Source: Formicarius rufipectus
Lineage: Eukaryota > Chordata > Aves > Passeriformes > Formicariidae
Assembly (NCBI GenBank): GCA_013399695.1
Contig: VXAU01003514.1
Span: 372,001-436,000, forward strand
Length of the DNA: 64,000 nucleotides
Direction: 5' to 3'
Translations under genes and position numbers: made by a program
Part shown: positions 41,401 through 51,981 of the stretch, in pieces
Layout: each line of letters starts with the position of its first letter
Position numbering within the stretch: position 1 is the first letter of the stretch
Notes under the pieces: generated by a model
Databases searched by the model: none
What the model saw: the letters and a program-made list of their open reading frames with translations, nothing else
Told to the model about the DNA's origin: nothing

Positions 41401-44400
41401 CCAGGAGAGCAGAGATTATGGCCTTGGGGCTCAGGCAGCACTGGGACTGATCAAGCCCTACCAGCAGGAAGGCTGGCTGGGACTGCAGCTCCAAGCAATC
41501 TTTGGTTGGACCAAACCAAGGGTCATTTTTTCAGTCTCCACTTACTGGCAGGTAGACACTGACAGCAAGAATATTTCTAGTTAAGTATCTACTGCCAGGG
41601 CCAAGATGCTGATTTCTGACAGCTAGAGAAGCCTGAGCAGCGAAACTGGATGACAAAGGCAGAGAGCAGGGTTTTAATGCTTCCAAAGGTGATAAACCCT
41701 GTGTGAAACAAGTCAAGACCTGTCCAAGGGAGAGCTGTAGGGGACCACAGAGGTGGAGACAAAGCTCATTTTAATAGCAAAATAACAGACAATAAAGAGC
41801 CCGACTATCACAAACTGACCAGTTTGGTAAGTGATAGGGCAGGCACCAAGATGCCATTTTTCTGTGTTTTCATCTTCAGGAGACAGGATGTAATTATTTT
41901 GTATGAAGCAATGCTGTTTGCTGTCCAATTTATGTTTGGCTGCTTTGAGAAATGAGAAGCACGGGAGAAAACCCTTCTCATGAAGTCTCCTTCCCCATTG
42001 AATATGAATGTGGCAGGAGAGCAGGGGTGATACTGAAGTGGTATCTGAGGTCCCAGCAGGAGGTGGCTGAATAAGCCCAGAGGAAGGAGGACCATGTTCC
42101 CACACAGGCTGACAAAGACAAGGATCCAAGAGAAATTTAATTCCTATCCACAGATGATGCTTCCATGTAACTCTGATCTTTGAACACGCTCTGACATTCA
42201 GAAGATATTCTAGCTTTACTGCCCACATAAACATCCACTGGGGCTGCTATCTGGGGGGAAGAGGGAGCTAAATATTTAATTTCAGTCTATTTCATCAAAT
42301 ATTTAATCTATTTAATATTAATTAAATCTTGGTCTGAATAAACAACAGCTACAAATTCACCTCTTCCTCCAAAGATCTGATAACTTGAACTTGTCAGTCT
42401 ATGCCATCCCAAGCGAGATGACAATTAAGAGGGGTGGGTCCTATCTTTATATTGTCAGTTATGGGAATTGCTGTGGTGGATTGTTTGCCTCACATAGCAT
42501 ATCAGACCAAACCTCTTTGCAGCTTTGCACCATCTGGTTAAATCAACCATTTCCACAGCCTGCTTCACCATGTCTCATTTTCCACGGACTTCATTTGTAA
42601 ACCCACAAGTGTGTGCCCTCCTCCCACTCCCAGACATTGTTGCATACTCGGCAGTAGGAACCCATGAAGATCAGGTAATGAAAAATGCTGCTGGTCTTAG
42701 GGCAAGTGAAACCCAGGCCCTTCACGGGTGGATATGGTTGGTGTGAATTATTTCCTAGTGCCTTAATCACCCTCCTGACACAGCTGCACATCTCACACAG
42801 CACCCATAAGAACAGCCAGGAACAGGCATTTCTGGGAACAATGAGCAACAGCTACAATAGAAGCAGATAATTTTCAATGCAAAGGATTTAACACTGGGCT
42901 TTAAAGGCAGTTGCCACCATTGCATCTGTTGCTACAATCATCTTATTTTACTACAGGATACCCTATTTGGACCAAACTCCACTCACACCAGCCAGAACAC
43001 AGTCTCTAATTAGGTTCTGCATAGCCAACACTCATGAAAGATTGCCTTACATCCAACACTGCTTACCTTGCTCTCCTTGGTGTGTGCCCAACTCAGCAGA
43101 GCAGCACTTTGCTTCTCTTTTCTTCTCTGCTGCACAATTTCAAGGCCATCTCACCCAAATGCTGACTGGTGTTGATGAAGGTAATTACGCTGCTATTCAA
43201 AATGTACCGGATGTATCTTCATTATCCTGAGACAGCAACGTCAAAGGCCCTGCAATGGTAAATCTTTCAAAGTAAGCAAGTCACCTGGTTCCATTTAAAC
43301 AGGCTGTTTTAACTCTTCCAGCCCCACTAAATTTTGAGCCTGGCTTAAAGCTACAAGATGTTTTAGAAATAATAGATGTAGGATTACTTTTAACCAACTT
43401 CTCTGAAGTTAAAATCTTTGGGTTGTTCTCAGGTTACAGGCCAAACCCATAACCAAGAGAAACAGGGGGACTCCACTGTCTTTGTACACTGACCACTTGG
43501 TTGACTGGGGTCTGTATTTTGGGTATCCCCTGGGGAAAAGTGATCATTCTACTGATGCATTTGGAGTCCCCTGTAGAAGTGTGCCCTGTCTGGGTGACAG
43601 CACAGCAGAGATGAAGAACATGGAGGGCTGTGTTTGTGCCATGGAAAGGCTGCACATAATAAGGCACAGCCATGCCTAAATTATCAGGATGCTCATTCTG
43701 GCAAACCTTATTCAAAGAGCTATTTCAGGTCAAATATCTGCGTCTTGAAACCAAGAACAAATTCAGCTTTACACAGAGAGGACTTGTCACTGGATTCCCC
43801 AGGGATCATGCCTGCAGGAATAATTGTGGGGGCTCCAGCAGGGTATAAATCAGCATCCCAGCAGCCAAGCTGCCACGTCTGCCACACTCAGGGCCCAATC
43901 CTGCAGGGTTTGATCTGCAAGAGGAATTGTTTGTCCAAATTTTCCTGGTGGCAAAAGCTATCCTGGTAATAAAAGTCCACAATTCAGCATTTCAGTCTAT
44001 AAGAAAGTTCAGTCAGTTCAGAAAAGCAGAAAGTTGGATGCAGGGTCTTATATATTTATCTATACATTTATTTTATATTTTTACTCAGGGAATCTTACAG
44101 TAACACCGTAAGGTTTTCAATCTTCAAATGAATGTTTTGCAGCAATTTGACATGCACAGATGAAGACAAAGCAGCCTTCAGCAAGAACTATTTTATCAGA
44201 GATGTTCAGTGATAGTGAGAAGCTCATTCTTTTTTTTTTTTTCCTGTGGAGTGCAATTGAAAAACAAACAGGAAAAAGGCCAGAAAGTCATGGTCCAGCA
44301 TAACACAACAGTTTTAATCAGCAAAGGAGCAATCAATTCCTCTATACAGCAGTTGATTTAAAACAAATGTTTCTCATGTCTGGGAGTGAACCCTGCAGCA

Positions 44401-46145
44401 GGTCACACAGCTCTGGAGGACCTTCTGCAAATGTGATGTTCCTGGGCTGTACCCAATCCAATGCAGGTCAAAAACAGAAGGCATTGCATGCAGGAAAGCA
44501 GGGATGCTCTGATCAGCTCATCTCACCTCCTGACAAAACCTGTTCAGCCCATAACTCTCACACAAACTCAGTTGCTGGGTTTGACTCAAACACACTTTTG
44601 AAAGCCATCCAGACCTCCTGCTGCAGAGCGTCACTGACAGGAAACACATGAGAGTGGAATTTCTCCATTAGCACAAAAGGCACTGCTGGCCCCAGGAAAT
44701 CCCAGAGTGCTTAATGACCCCAAAACCTCCTGGGAAGGGTTCTTGCTCTTCACTCTTCCCTAAAATCTGCTCAGAGCCACAGAAGGAGAGCAGGACCTTA
44801 GATCCAAGCCAGCACGGATGTTCCCTGCTAACTTAACTGAGAAGGAGTTCACAATCACACTAACACACTAGAGCCAGCTTAAGCAGTTTTAAGGCAGTTT
44901 AAGCCAGCAAGTTTACACCCCTGCTGATGATACCTATGCTCAGGTAAGGGAGATGCCTTTCTGCTCCCTTTTACGGTTTGTCCTCGTGTGTCTCCGCTGA
45001 TTTGGGTGCTGAGACCCATCTCATCCCTCTGCACCTGGATGTGAGACATTGTCTTCAAACATGGGTGGCCCTCTTTGGGAAATAAGTTCTCCTAAGGGAT
45101 ACGTTTAATGGTCAAGAAGGTTCCCCCAGAAGAAAGGATGTTGAATGACCAGCTCAAGCATCAGCATCTCCAATCAGAACCTCCCAACATCCCCTGCCCC
45201 AGAACAGCAGGTCTCCTCCTCCTCTGCTTGCATCAAATCTCCCTCCAGGGACCAGCCATGGTCTGACCCAAAGAAGATATGTTGTCTTGGTGCCCCTCAC
45301 ACCTCTGTTCACCACCCCCTCTACTCAGCCTTTACAACATTTGGGAGTGTGCTGTGGCCTTGTGCAGCATTACTGCAGCATGACCCCTAATTCCCAGGGC
45401 TCAGACTAAACCCCTTCCTGTTCACAGAGGGCTTGTGATCTGGTCCTGGAGCGTTTGTGAGCTGATTGAGTACTAGTAGCTAATACAGGGGGTGGGATGA
45501 CCCTAACCCTGTCCTCTCTTCATTTCTACAGCCTGGGATAAGGCACAGCAATCACAGCTACAAGCATTTCACAAGTCACAGAGATGTTCCTATAAACCAG
45601 CTGCAAAGAGCAGTTTGTGATAGAGGTGGTGAGAGCTCCAAGAGGAGCTCCAAGTGGAGCTGTCTGCCAGGGCACTGGCTGTAATAAAGGAGCAATCTTG
45701 ACAGACTTTGAACTTTTCCAGTGGTGAAAGAACAGGGAATGTTAAGATATAAGACAAAGAGCTCCAACTGATAAAAGCCACACAGGCAGCAGGGCCAGTC
45801 ACTCAACTCAGAGGGAACCAAACCCTGGGGAAGGGGATGCAGGGACTGGGGGTACTTACAGCATGGGAAGGATGACAGTCATGGACTGAAACCCACAGAG
45901 GCTCCTCCAGGTCTGGGAAACTCATTTGTGCAAGCAGAATGACTCAGTCCCTCCCTTGCTGGAACATTTTGGAGAGGATCGTCTATGTGACCAGCAACTT
46001 GTCCCCCAGAGAAGAGGGACCAAAACCACAGAAACAAATGCATGTATCAGGAGGCTCAGGGGATCAGGGATAAACCCTGGGCAGGCAGCCACAGGTCTCG
46101 GCAAGGGCAACCCTACTGCTGATGTATCTCACCCCCTGGGGACAT

Positions 46146-46196
46146 TTTAGGACATTTGCCCCACATTAGGGGGCAAATGCCCCATTTAGGACATTT
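46146..46196. repeat. Hairpin flanked by direct repeats
   Basis: A perfect 10-bp inverted repeat (CATTTGCCCC at 46,153-46,162 and GGGGCAAATG at 46,170-46,179, 7-nt loop) overlaps or sits between two copies of TTTAGGACATTT (46,146-46,157 and 46,185-46,196). It probably arose by local slippage or template switching. No element is recognised. Confidence 0.7.
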
Positions 46197-49153
46197 ACAC
46201 CGACTCACTGAGTGCCTCCTGCACTTTCCTTGTCTGACACCTTTGCACACTCCTCAAGGGTGTCCACACAAGGGGTGGTCTGCAGGGTCACCACACACAG
46301 GAAAACAGTGGAGAAATGTCTCCCAGGGCAAAGCTGGCAGTGGCATCTCTTCCCTTTGTTTGCTTTGCCAGACTGGATGGCTTCACCCATCAGGGGAGGC
46401 AGGTGCCTGTCCCCACCCTCACACCATTAACCTTTTAGCCCCAAAATAAAAGGTTATAAAAAACAGTCAAAGTTCATTACATCCCTTAATGTGTCATTTG
46501 CAAGGCAATGAGCTCGGAGTGATGAGGCAACTTTCTCCTGCGGGGGGAGGGAGTCAGGCAGGGGAAGGGGAAGAACTGGACATCTGGATCTGTCAAGGGT
46601 GATAGGGCTCAGCCCCACAGCAGGGGCAGGCAGGCATGAGGGTGAGCAGAGCTGCACATGGATACAGCAGAGCCAGAGGGAGCATCCCAGAGAAACCCAC
46701 AAAAACATGACCTCTGGCTCAGCAGCAGCAGGACTGGACCTCACCAACCACAGGGAAAGCAACAGTGGTTTCACCCCAGCACCTCCACCACACAGCCCAC
46801 GGTGCCTGAGGGCCATTGTTACTTGGACAGGCCCATCCCCAGCAGGTGCAGAGGGTCGAGGACACAGTTGAAATCAAAACGACCAACAGTTCAGGGGAAA
46901 TGAAATAGAAGCCTTAGTCAGAAGACAGGAAAAGCAGCGGGAGGTTGGAAGTTCACACATTAGCCACAAGGACAAGCAGGCAGTGCTGCCCTGGCAGATG
47001 CAGGGAGCCACTGCCCCCAAGTAAAACAGCCCTGTGAGTATGTTATTTGGCTGGGCTGAACCATGAGGGTACGAAGCTATGGGAGGGACACAGCTCTGGA
47101 GGCATTATTTCAGGGTTTTGCACCTTACCCTTATTTTTGATGGAAAATCAGGAGCAATCAGGCATTTCAGCTGTGCAAAACTGCACCAAGTGAAAGCCCT
47201 GCAAAGCCCCAGTTTCCCAGCCCCAAACCCACCAAAACACTGTCCATAACAGAGATTTGGCTGCAAGGTCTTCAGCCAGCCAGAGGAATGGGGCAAGTGT
47301 AATAAATGGTTGCTGGATCACCTCCTGTCCCAGGCATCGACCCAGTGTCTCCCACAGGGTCTGCTTTGTAAAACCTTTCATGGCCACAGGGTCAGCCAAG
47401 ACCAGAGAGTCGAAGGAGGACACTCTACTCAAATCAAGCTCCTCTGGCTTGCAAAGGCCACCAGGAGATGAGCAGGATGTTCATCTCTGGGCCACCATCA
47501 GGTGCTCTGTTCCCAGCAGTGATGCTGCCTGCCAGCCCTGGCCCCCCTCCCCAACTGCTGAGCACCTCCACCCGCAGCCCCAGTGGCACTGGCAGAGTGG
47601 GGCCAGGAGACCAGCAGCTCCAGCATGGCGCTTTAGTTACTCATTTTCTCACCAGATAAGCACACCAGGGAAATAGGGTGACTCCAAGCAACCCAACAGT
47701 GGGAAAAGCAGGAGCCAGAGCATCCAAACAGTTCCTCGTGCTGCTGGGCAAAACAAAGCACACGCTAACGCACTCACAGGACTGATAACTTTAGTGTTCC
47801 CCACCTTTGGAGTTACGAGGCACTGGTGGCAAAGCTGAAGCTGAGCAGATCTTGGCAACCTCAGGGAGGCAGGTAGCCTCTGAGAAGCAGTTCCACATTC
47901 AGTGGGAGAACCATCCCCCATCAGCTCCTGCTGGGAGGGTCTTGGCAGCTCTGGGGTAAGGGCAAGTGAGCCCAGCCAGCTGCTCCTGGGGGCTGGAAAC
48001 AACGCCCCACTCAGAAAGACACTTCTGCATACATCAAGAAATGTTTCCTTCCTGCCTAATCATTTCTAATCCCATCTGCAACCTAATTGTTAAAAACCTT
48101 CACAACTCAAGAGCTGTAAATACCATGCCAGGCAGGCGTCCCCAGCAGTAGTGCCAGGCTGCACTTCCAGGAGGCACAACACACCCTCAAACCCTGAGCT
48201 ATTTTCTTTGAGAAACACGTGAATGCTCTTACTGTGGCACAAAAGAGGGGTGGAAATACCCAATAAATATTAAGGACTCATTTGTTATTATGCCACTGCA
48301 CAATGAACGGAGCCATTGTTTCCTACCTGGGCTAACAATGCCTTCCAGAAAACATGAAGTGCTTTTCCCAGTGTGTTCTTTGAAAAATGTCAGGACCACA
48401 GCTGCTGGAGGATTGGTGAGCAGCTCAGAAAATAAAATACACTAAAATAAAATAAAGCAGCTAACAGATTGTTCAGAGGGTTTTCACACTTGATCTGTAA
48501 ATGCTCTTTTATTTAATAAAAATAATCATCCATTATAGCAACTTCTGCTTGTGGTTTGGTTTTGGTTTTTTATACATTAAAGCAGTTTATTTGCTTTCCT
48601 CACCTCTTGAGGATTCAGTTCTGAAAATGCAAGTGAATGTAAACATTGCTCTCCAGGTCCCAAGATGCATCTGAGGACCCCTGGAGTTAATTACAAAGTC
48701 AAAAGACAGACCAAAATCAACGAAACACTTTTCAAAAGTAAAAAGGTATTTTTAAAGTCTCTTCCTGTGCACCACACAACTCCAGAGAAGGCAAATTCAT
48801 CTTATACATGAAACTTATACAAAGTTTGCTTTCTCCAAACAATGTCTACGACTTGTCAATATTTGATAAAGCTGTTTTCATAACATTAAAATACTTGCAG
48901 ACTCATTTGTTGTTATAAATAAAAAGTTTTTCCTATAAATGTTCTCCAGAAATTTATTCATGGCACAAGGATGTTAGATTTGTTCTGTTCATATTTTTTT
49001 TTGTATTGGTTTTTCTCTGGTTTTTTGGTGTTGGGTTTTTTTTAGCAGAAAAAGTTGAAAGCCATTTCAGGGAAGAGTGTAAAAGCAGTATTAACTCTCT
49101 CTTCTGCCCAATCTTACAATATTTACAATTTAAAAAAAAAAAAGGCAGCAAGC

Positions 49154-49188
49154 TTAATTACACTATAAAAATTAATTACACTATAAAA
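49154..49188. repeat. 18-bp tandem duplication in the 3' UTR
   Basis: TTAATTACACTATAAAAA is followed directly by a nearly identical second copy (last base differs). It is AT-rich and probably arose by replication slippage. Confidence 0.85.
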
Positions 49189-49731
49189 TATCGGATAAAA
49201 TGTCAGTTAAATTTCCCACTTCAGAGTTTTTGCCCTGTATAAGACTGAAAGAGGGATGCTTTCATATTGCCTATGAGAGATTAGACTGACAGGTTAAAAA
49301 CTGAACTCTTCTCCCGTAATTCAGAAACAGAATGGCCACTGTGCACACAACCCCTCCTCTCTGCAGGAAATCCTACAGGAGTTAAACTACCACAAATCAA
49401 CACCACTGAGATAACGTGATATGCAGAGCCCTGTTATTTGCTTTGAAATATTATCTATTTACAGTTGAGGTGGAGGAAGCAAGTGAGCATCGAACACATT
49501 TCGGTGCTGCAGACGGGTGTAATATCAAACAAGGTTAACTCAGAGGCTGCTTGGCTGGGTCCCAAGCCTCAGGTTGCAGGGGAGACAGGCTCCGTTGCCC
49601 GGGACATCCCTGCCTGCACAGCAAAGACACCACTCCATCAGGGTCTGCTTTAATGAGTAACGAGACAGCAGTTACCATCTCAGCTGTATTTTACCACGGG
49701 CAACACAGCAATTAAACAGAAGAAGGTATGA

Positions 49732-49734
<3 letters not shown>

Positions 49735-49771
<37 letters not shown>
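49735..49771. repeat. A37 homopolymer within the ADRA2A 3' UTR
   Basis: Thirty-seven consecutive A on the plus strand, that is a U tract in the receptor mRNA. No AATAAA is positioned just before it on the plus strand and no retrocopy body is seen, so it is best read as an expanded homopolymer. Its true length is uncertain because assemblies are unreliable here. Confidence 0.9.
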
Positions 49772-49777
<6 letters not shown>

Positions 49778-50469
49778 AAAGCCAGTCTGGTGAGGTCTGT
49801 GATCCTAAGCTTTATAGCCAAAATAAATAAAAAAATGACAGGACATTGGAAATCCTGGTAATATTATCAAACTGTCAGGTAAGGGCACAGCTCTAGTTAT
49901 TCAGTGGTTTTGAGTGAGGGGCTTTTCAAGGGGTGGGAAGAGAGAGATTTTTAAGATTTGAAAATAATTAAAGCATTCACAGTTTCAAAGCTGCTTGCCT
50001 TACAAAAATTAAGACATTCAAAGTCAAGAACACAATACTGTATTTTACAAGGGGGTCAAAATTCATTACATATACAACAAAATAAAAAAGCCAACACCTC
50101 TGGTGTGGCACACTCCCTCTTTGTTCATCCCACAGAGCTGCACAGTGTTTGTCTTTAAAGAGTCAAACTGAGCAGTCATGAAAATATCCACTGAGAGATT
50201 CTGGCAAAAGGAAAAATAAAAAACTAACAAAATAAACCAATTAAGTCAAAGGCCATCCTTCCCCAGAAAGCCGAATGCTTCGGCTCGGACCTCCACTTGC
50301 CTGCTGCTCCTCACGGCTGCTGCCCAGAACTTCCATAGGCTCATCTCAGGTTTTAAAGGCTTCCTGCTCACGAGCTGAAGGAAACCATCCCATGTAAGCA
50401 CAGCCCGAGAGAGACATGCTTTACTCTCCTACAAAGTATTGTTTAGTCCTGCCCATAGCAAAGGGTCTT

Positions 50470-51804
50470 TCAAACAATCCTTTTCCTCTCTATCCTGCAG
50501 AGGATCCTTTTGAAGGCCCGCCTGAAGTCATGGTTGAAAATGGTATAGATGACAGGGTTCAAGGAGCTATTGCAGTAACCGAACCAGAAGAAGAACTTGA
50601 AGAGGGTGCCGGGCACGGAGCAACTCTCACAGACGGCCATCAGTGTGTAGGTGAAGAAGAAGGGGAACCAGCAGATGACAAAGACCCCGATCACCACTGC
50701 AAGCACAAAGGTGAAGCGCTTCTCCCGGTTCTGCCTGCCCTTCCACCGGGACCCTTTGGTGTTCCTCTCCTCCTCAGTCTTCCTGGGCAAACTGTCCCCA
50801 GGCTTAATTTGGCTCAGCTTAGTCTTGGTCTTTCCTCTCGATGGTCTCTCTGACTTCTTACACTGGTTGTTCTCCTGGTGCTCAGAGGAAGAGGTCTCCT
50901 CCATGTCTATGCCATTGACCTCTCCCTCCTGCCCACCACTGCCTCCTGCCGCCTTCTCCCCGTTGAGCTGTGCTGTGGCTGGCAGGTCCTCCTTGTCAGT
51001 CAAGCCATTCTGCTTCTTCTCAGGGCGCTCTGCTCGCTTGTTCAGGGGTACTCTAGTTCGCCTCTTGGCTATCTGGTAGATGCGCATGTAGACCAGGATC
51101 ATGATGAGGCAGGGGGCAAAGAAGGAGCCAATGCTAGAAGAGATGATGTACCATTTCTCATCGTTGATCTTGCACTCTGCCACTCCCTGGTCGGCCGGCT
51201 GCCCGCTCTTCTTTTCAATGGAGATGAGTGGTGGGAAGGAGATGACAGCAGAGATGACCCAGACGATGAAGATGATGCACTTGATGCGGCGTGGGGTACG
51301 CTTGAGGTTGTACTCGATGGCTTGTGTGATGGACCAGTAACGGTCCAAGCTGATGGCACACAGGTGCACGATGGAGGAGGTGCAGAACAGCACATCTAAG
51401 GCCAGGTAGATCTCACACCACACTTTACCAAAGTACCAGTACCCCATCACCTCATTTGCCAATGAGAAGGGGATGACCAGTGTGGCCACCAGGATGTCAG
51501 CTGAGGCTAAGGAGACCAGGAAGAGGTTCTGGGGGGCTTTGAGCGCCCGGCTGGTGAAGACAGCAATAATGACCAGGACGTTGCCGAAGACAGTGAAGAG
51601 CATGAGCAAGCCGGCCAGGCTGATGAGGGTGATGGTGGTGTGCAGCGGGTAGGGCATGCCCCACCCCGGCCCGGCCCCGCTGTCGTTGAAGGTCCCGTTG
51701 CTGCTGGGAGGCGGGTAGCCCTCCTCCTCCTCCAGCTGCCGCTGGTACTCCATGGAGGAGAAGAAGTGGCCCCTCTCCGTGAACGGGCGCTCCAGGTTAA
51801 ACAT
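50470..51804 (-). CDS. ADRA2A: Alpha-2A adrenergic receptor, complete single-exon gene (444 aa)
   Basis: Seven-transmembrane class A GPCR for adrenaline and noradrenaline; the family couples to Gi/o and acts presynaptically and in the periphery. Seen, numbered from the chosen Met: N-glycosylation sequons at N36 and N40; TM1 about 55-83 (GNVLV); TM2 93-115 with D103 (2.50); TM3 with disulfide C130, amine-binding D137 (3.32) and DRY 154-156; TM4 176-195; ECL2 C211; TM5 219-246 with S223 and S227; a 116-residue third loop, shorter than the human one, with acidic-flanked TSSS 304-307 (GRK-type site); TM6 CWFP 378-381; TM7 NPVIY 416-420; C436, a likely palmitoylation site; tail RKRIV. Subtype A is chosen over B and C from the TM2-TM3 segment (NEVMGYWYFGK, CEIYLAL) and the RKRIV tail. 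The start is the first ATG in frame and aligns with the longer human N-terminus (MFRQEQP-like); a second ATG at 51,753 (427 aa) matches the older human start. The frame stays open upstream to a stop at 51,913 but without an ATG. Confidence 0.97.
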   Translation of the reverse strand: MFNLERPFTERGHFFSSMEYQRQLEEEEGYPPPSSNGTFNDSGAGPGWGMPYPLHTTITLISLAGLLMLFTVFGNVLVIIAVFTSRALKAPQNLFLVSLASADILVATLVIPFSLANEVMGYWYFGKVWCEIYLALDVLFCTSSIVHLCAISLDRYWSITQAIEYNLKRTPRRIKCIIFIVWVISAVISFPPLISIEKKSGQPADQGVAECKINDEKWYIISSSIGSFFAPCLIMILVYMRIYQIAKRRTRVPLNKRAERPEKKQNGLTDKEDLPATAQLNGEKAAGGSGGQEGEVNGIDMEETSSSEHQENNQCKKSERPSRGKTKTKLSQIKPGDSLPRKTEEERNTKGSRWKGRQNREKRFTFVLAVVIGVFVICWFPFFFTYTLMAVCESCSVPGTLFKFFFWFGYCNSSLNPVIYTIFNHDFRRAFKRILCRIERKRIV

Positions 51805-51859
51805 CAACGCCGTCTGCGCGGATACCCCCGCCCTTCGCCCCGGCTCCACCCGTGCCGCG

Positions 51860-51907
51860 CCCGGCTCCAAACCCGGCTCCAAACCCGGCTCCAAGCCCGG
51901 CTCCTCC
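51860..51907. repeat. 12-bp tandem repeat in the 5' UTR (about 4 copies)
   Basis: CCCGGCTCCAAA is repeated at 51,860, 51,872 and 51,884 (last base changed), followed by a partial fourth copy at 51,896. Because 12 is a multiple of 3 and the frame is continuous with the receptor CDS, it would read as a Gly-Leu-Glu-Pro repeat if translated, but there is no upstream ATG in that frame, so it is treated as untranslated. Confidence 0.85.
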
Positions 51908-51912
51908 GCGTC

Positions 51913-51981
51913 CTACAGTGCCACCGGCCGGGGCGGAGCGGCGCTCCGGGGACCGGGGGACTGCGGGCGCCCCCTGTACAT
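51913..51981 (-). CDS. Upstream ORF in ADRA2A 5' UTR (22 codons)
   Basis: The ATG at 51,981-51,979 opens a 22-residue frame ending in TAG at 51,915-51,913, 108 nt before the receptor ATG. The predicted peptide begins MYRGRPQSPG, is rich in Arg and Pro, and has no recognisable domain. Its ATG has A at -3, a better context than the main ATG (T at -3), so scanning ribosomes could often use it first. The related beta-2 adrenergic receptor mRNA is known to carry a short inhibitory leader ORF. Function here is inferred and depends on transcription starting upstream of 51,981, as the TATA box predicts. Confidence 0.45.
   Translation of the reverse strand: MYRGRPQSPGPRSAAPPRPVAL

Larger units (their letters stand above)
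32113..48489. other. Intergenic downstream of ADRA2A, no gene seen
   Basis: G+C content tends to rise toward the receptor, which lengthens chance open frames on both strands (33,100-34,350, 39,900-40,620, 46,100-47,700). None has family motifs. The AT-rich stretch around 42,260-42,330 has repeated ATTTAAT-type motifs and could be regulatory, but nothing supports this beyond composition. Confidence 0.65.
48490..50469 (-). other. ADRA2A: Probable ADRA2A 3' UTR
   Basis: About 2 kb of AT-rich non-coding sequence follows the receptor stop codon. On the minus strand AATAAA occurs at 48,953-48,958, 48,586-48,591 and 48,508-48,513; the last overlaps an ATTAAA and is followed by a GTGT-containing stretch, so it is the preferred distal polyadenylation site. 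A length near 2 kb suits a family whose transcripts have long 3' UTRs. Several ATTTA pentamers are present on the minus strand. A 37-nt A tract (U tract in the mRNA) and an 18-bp tandem duplication lie inside. The 3' end is inferred, and alternative ends at the nearer signals are possible. Confidence 0.55.

Noticed and set aside
50878..51399. A 173-codon plus-strand frame inside the receptor gene
   Set aside because: Antisense shadow of strongly conserved transmembrane codons.
51805..51912. N-terminal extension of the receptor with Gly-Leu-Glu-Pro repeats
   Set aside because: The frame is open but has no ATG; the first codon proposed would be TTG. The ATG at 51,804 aligns with the human start.
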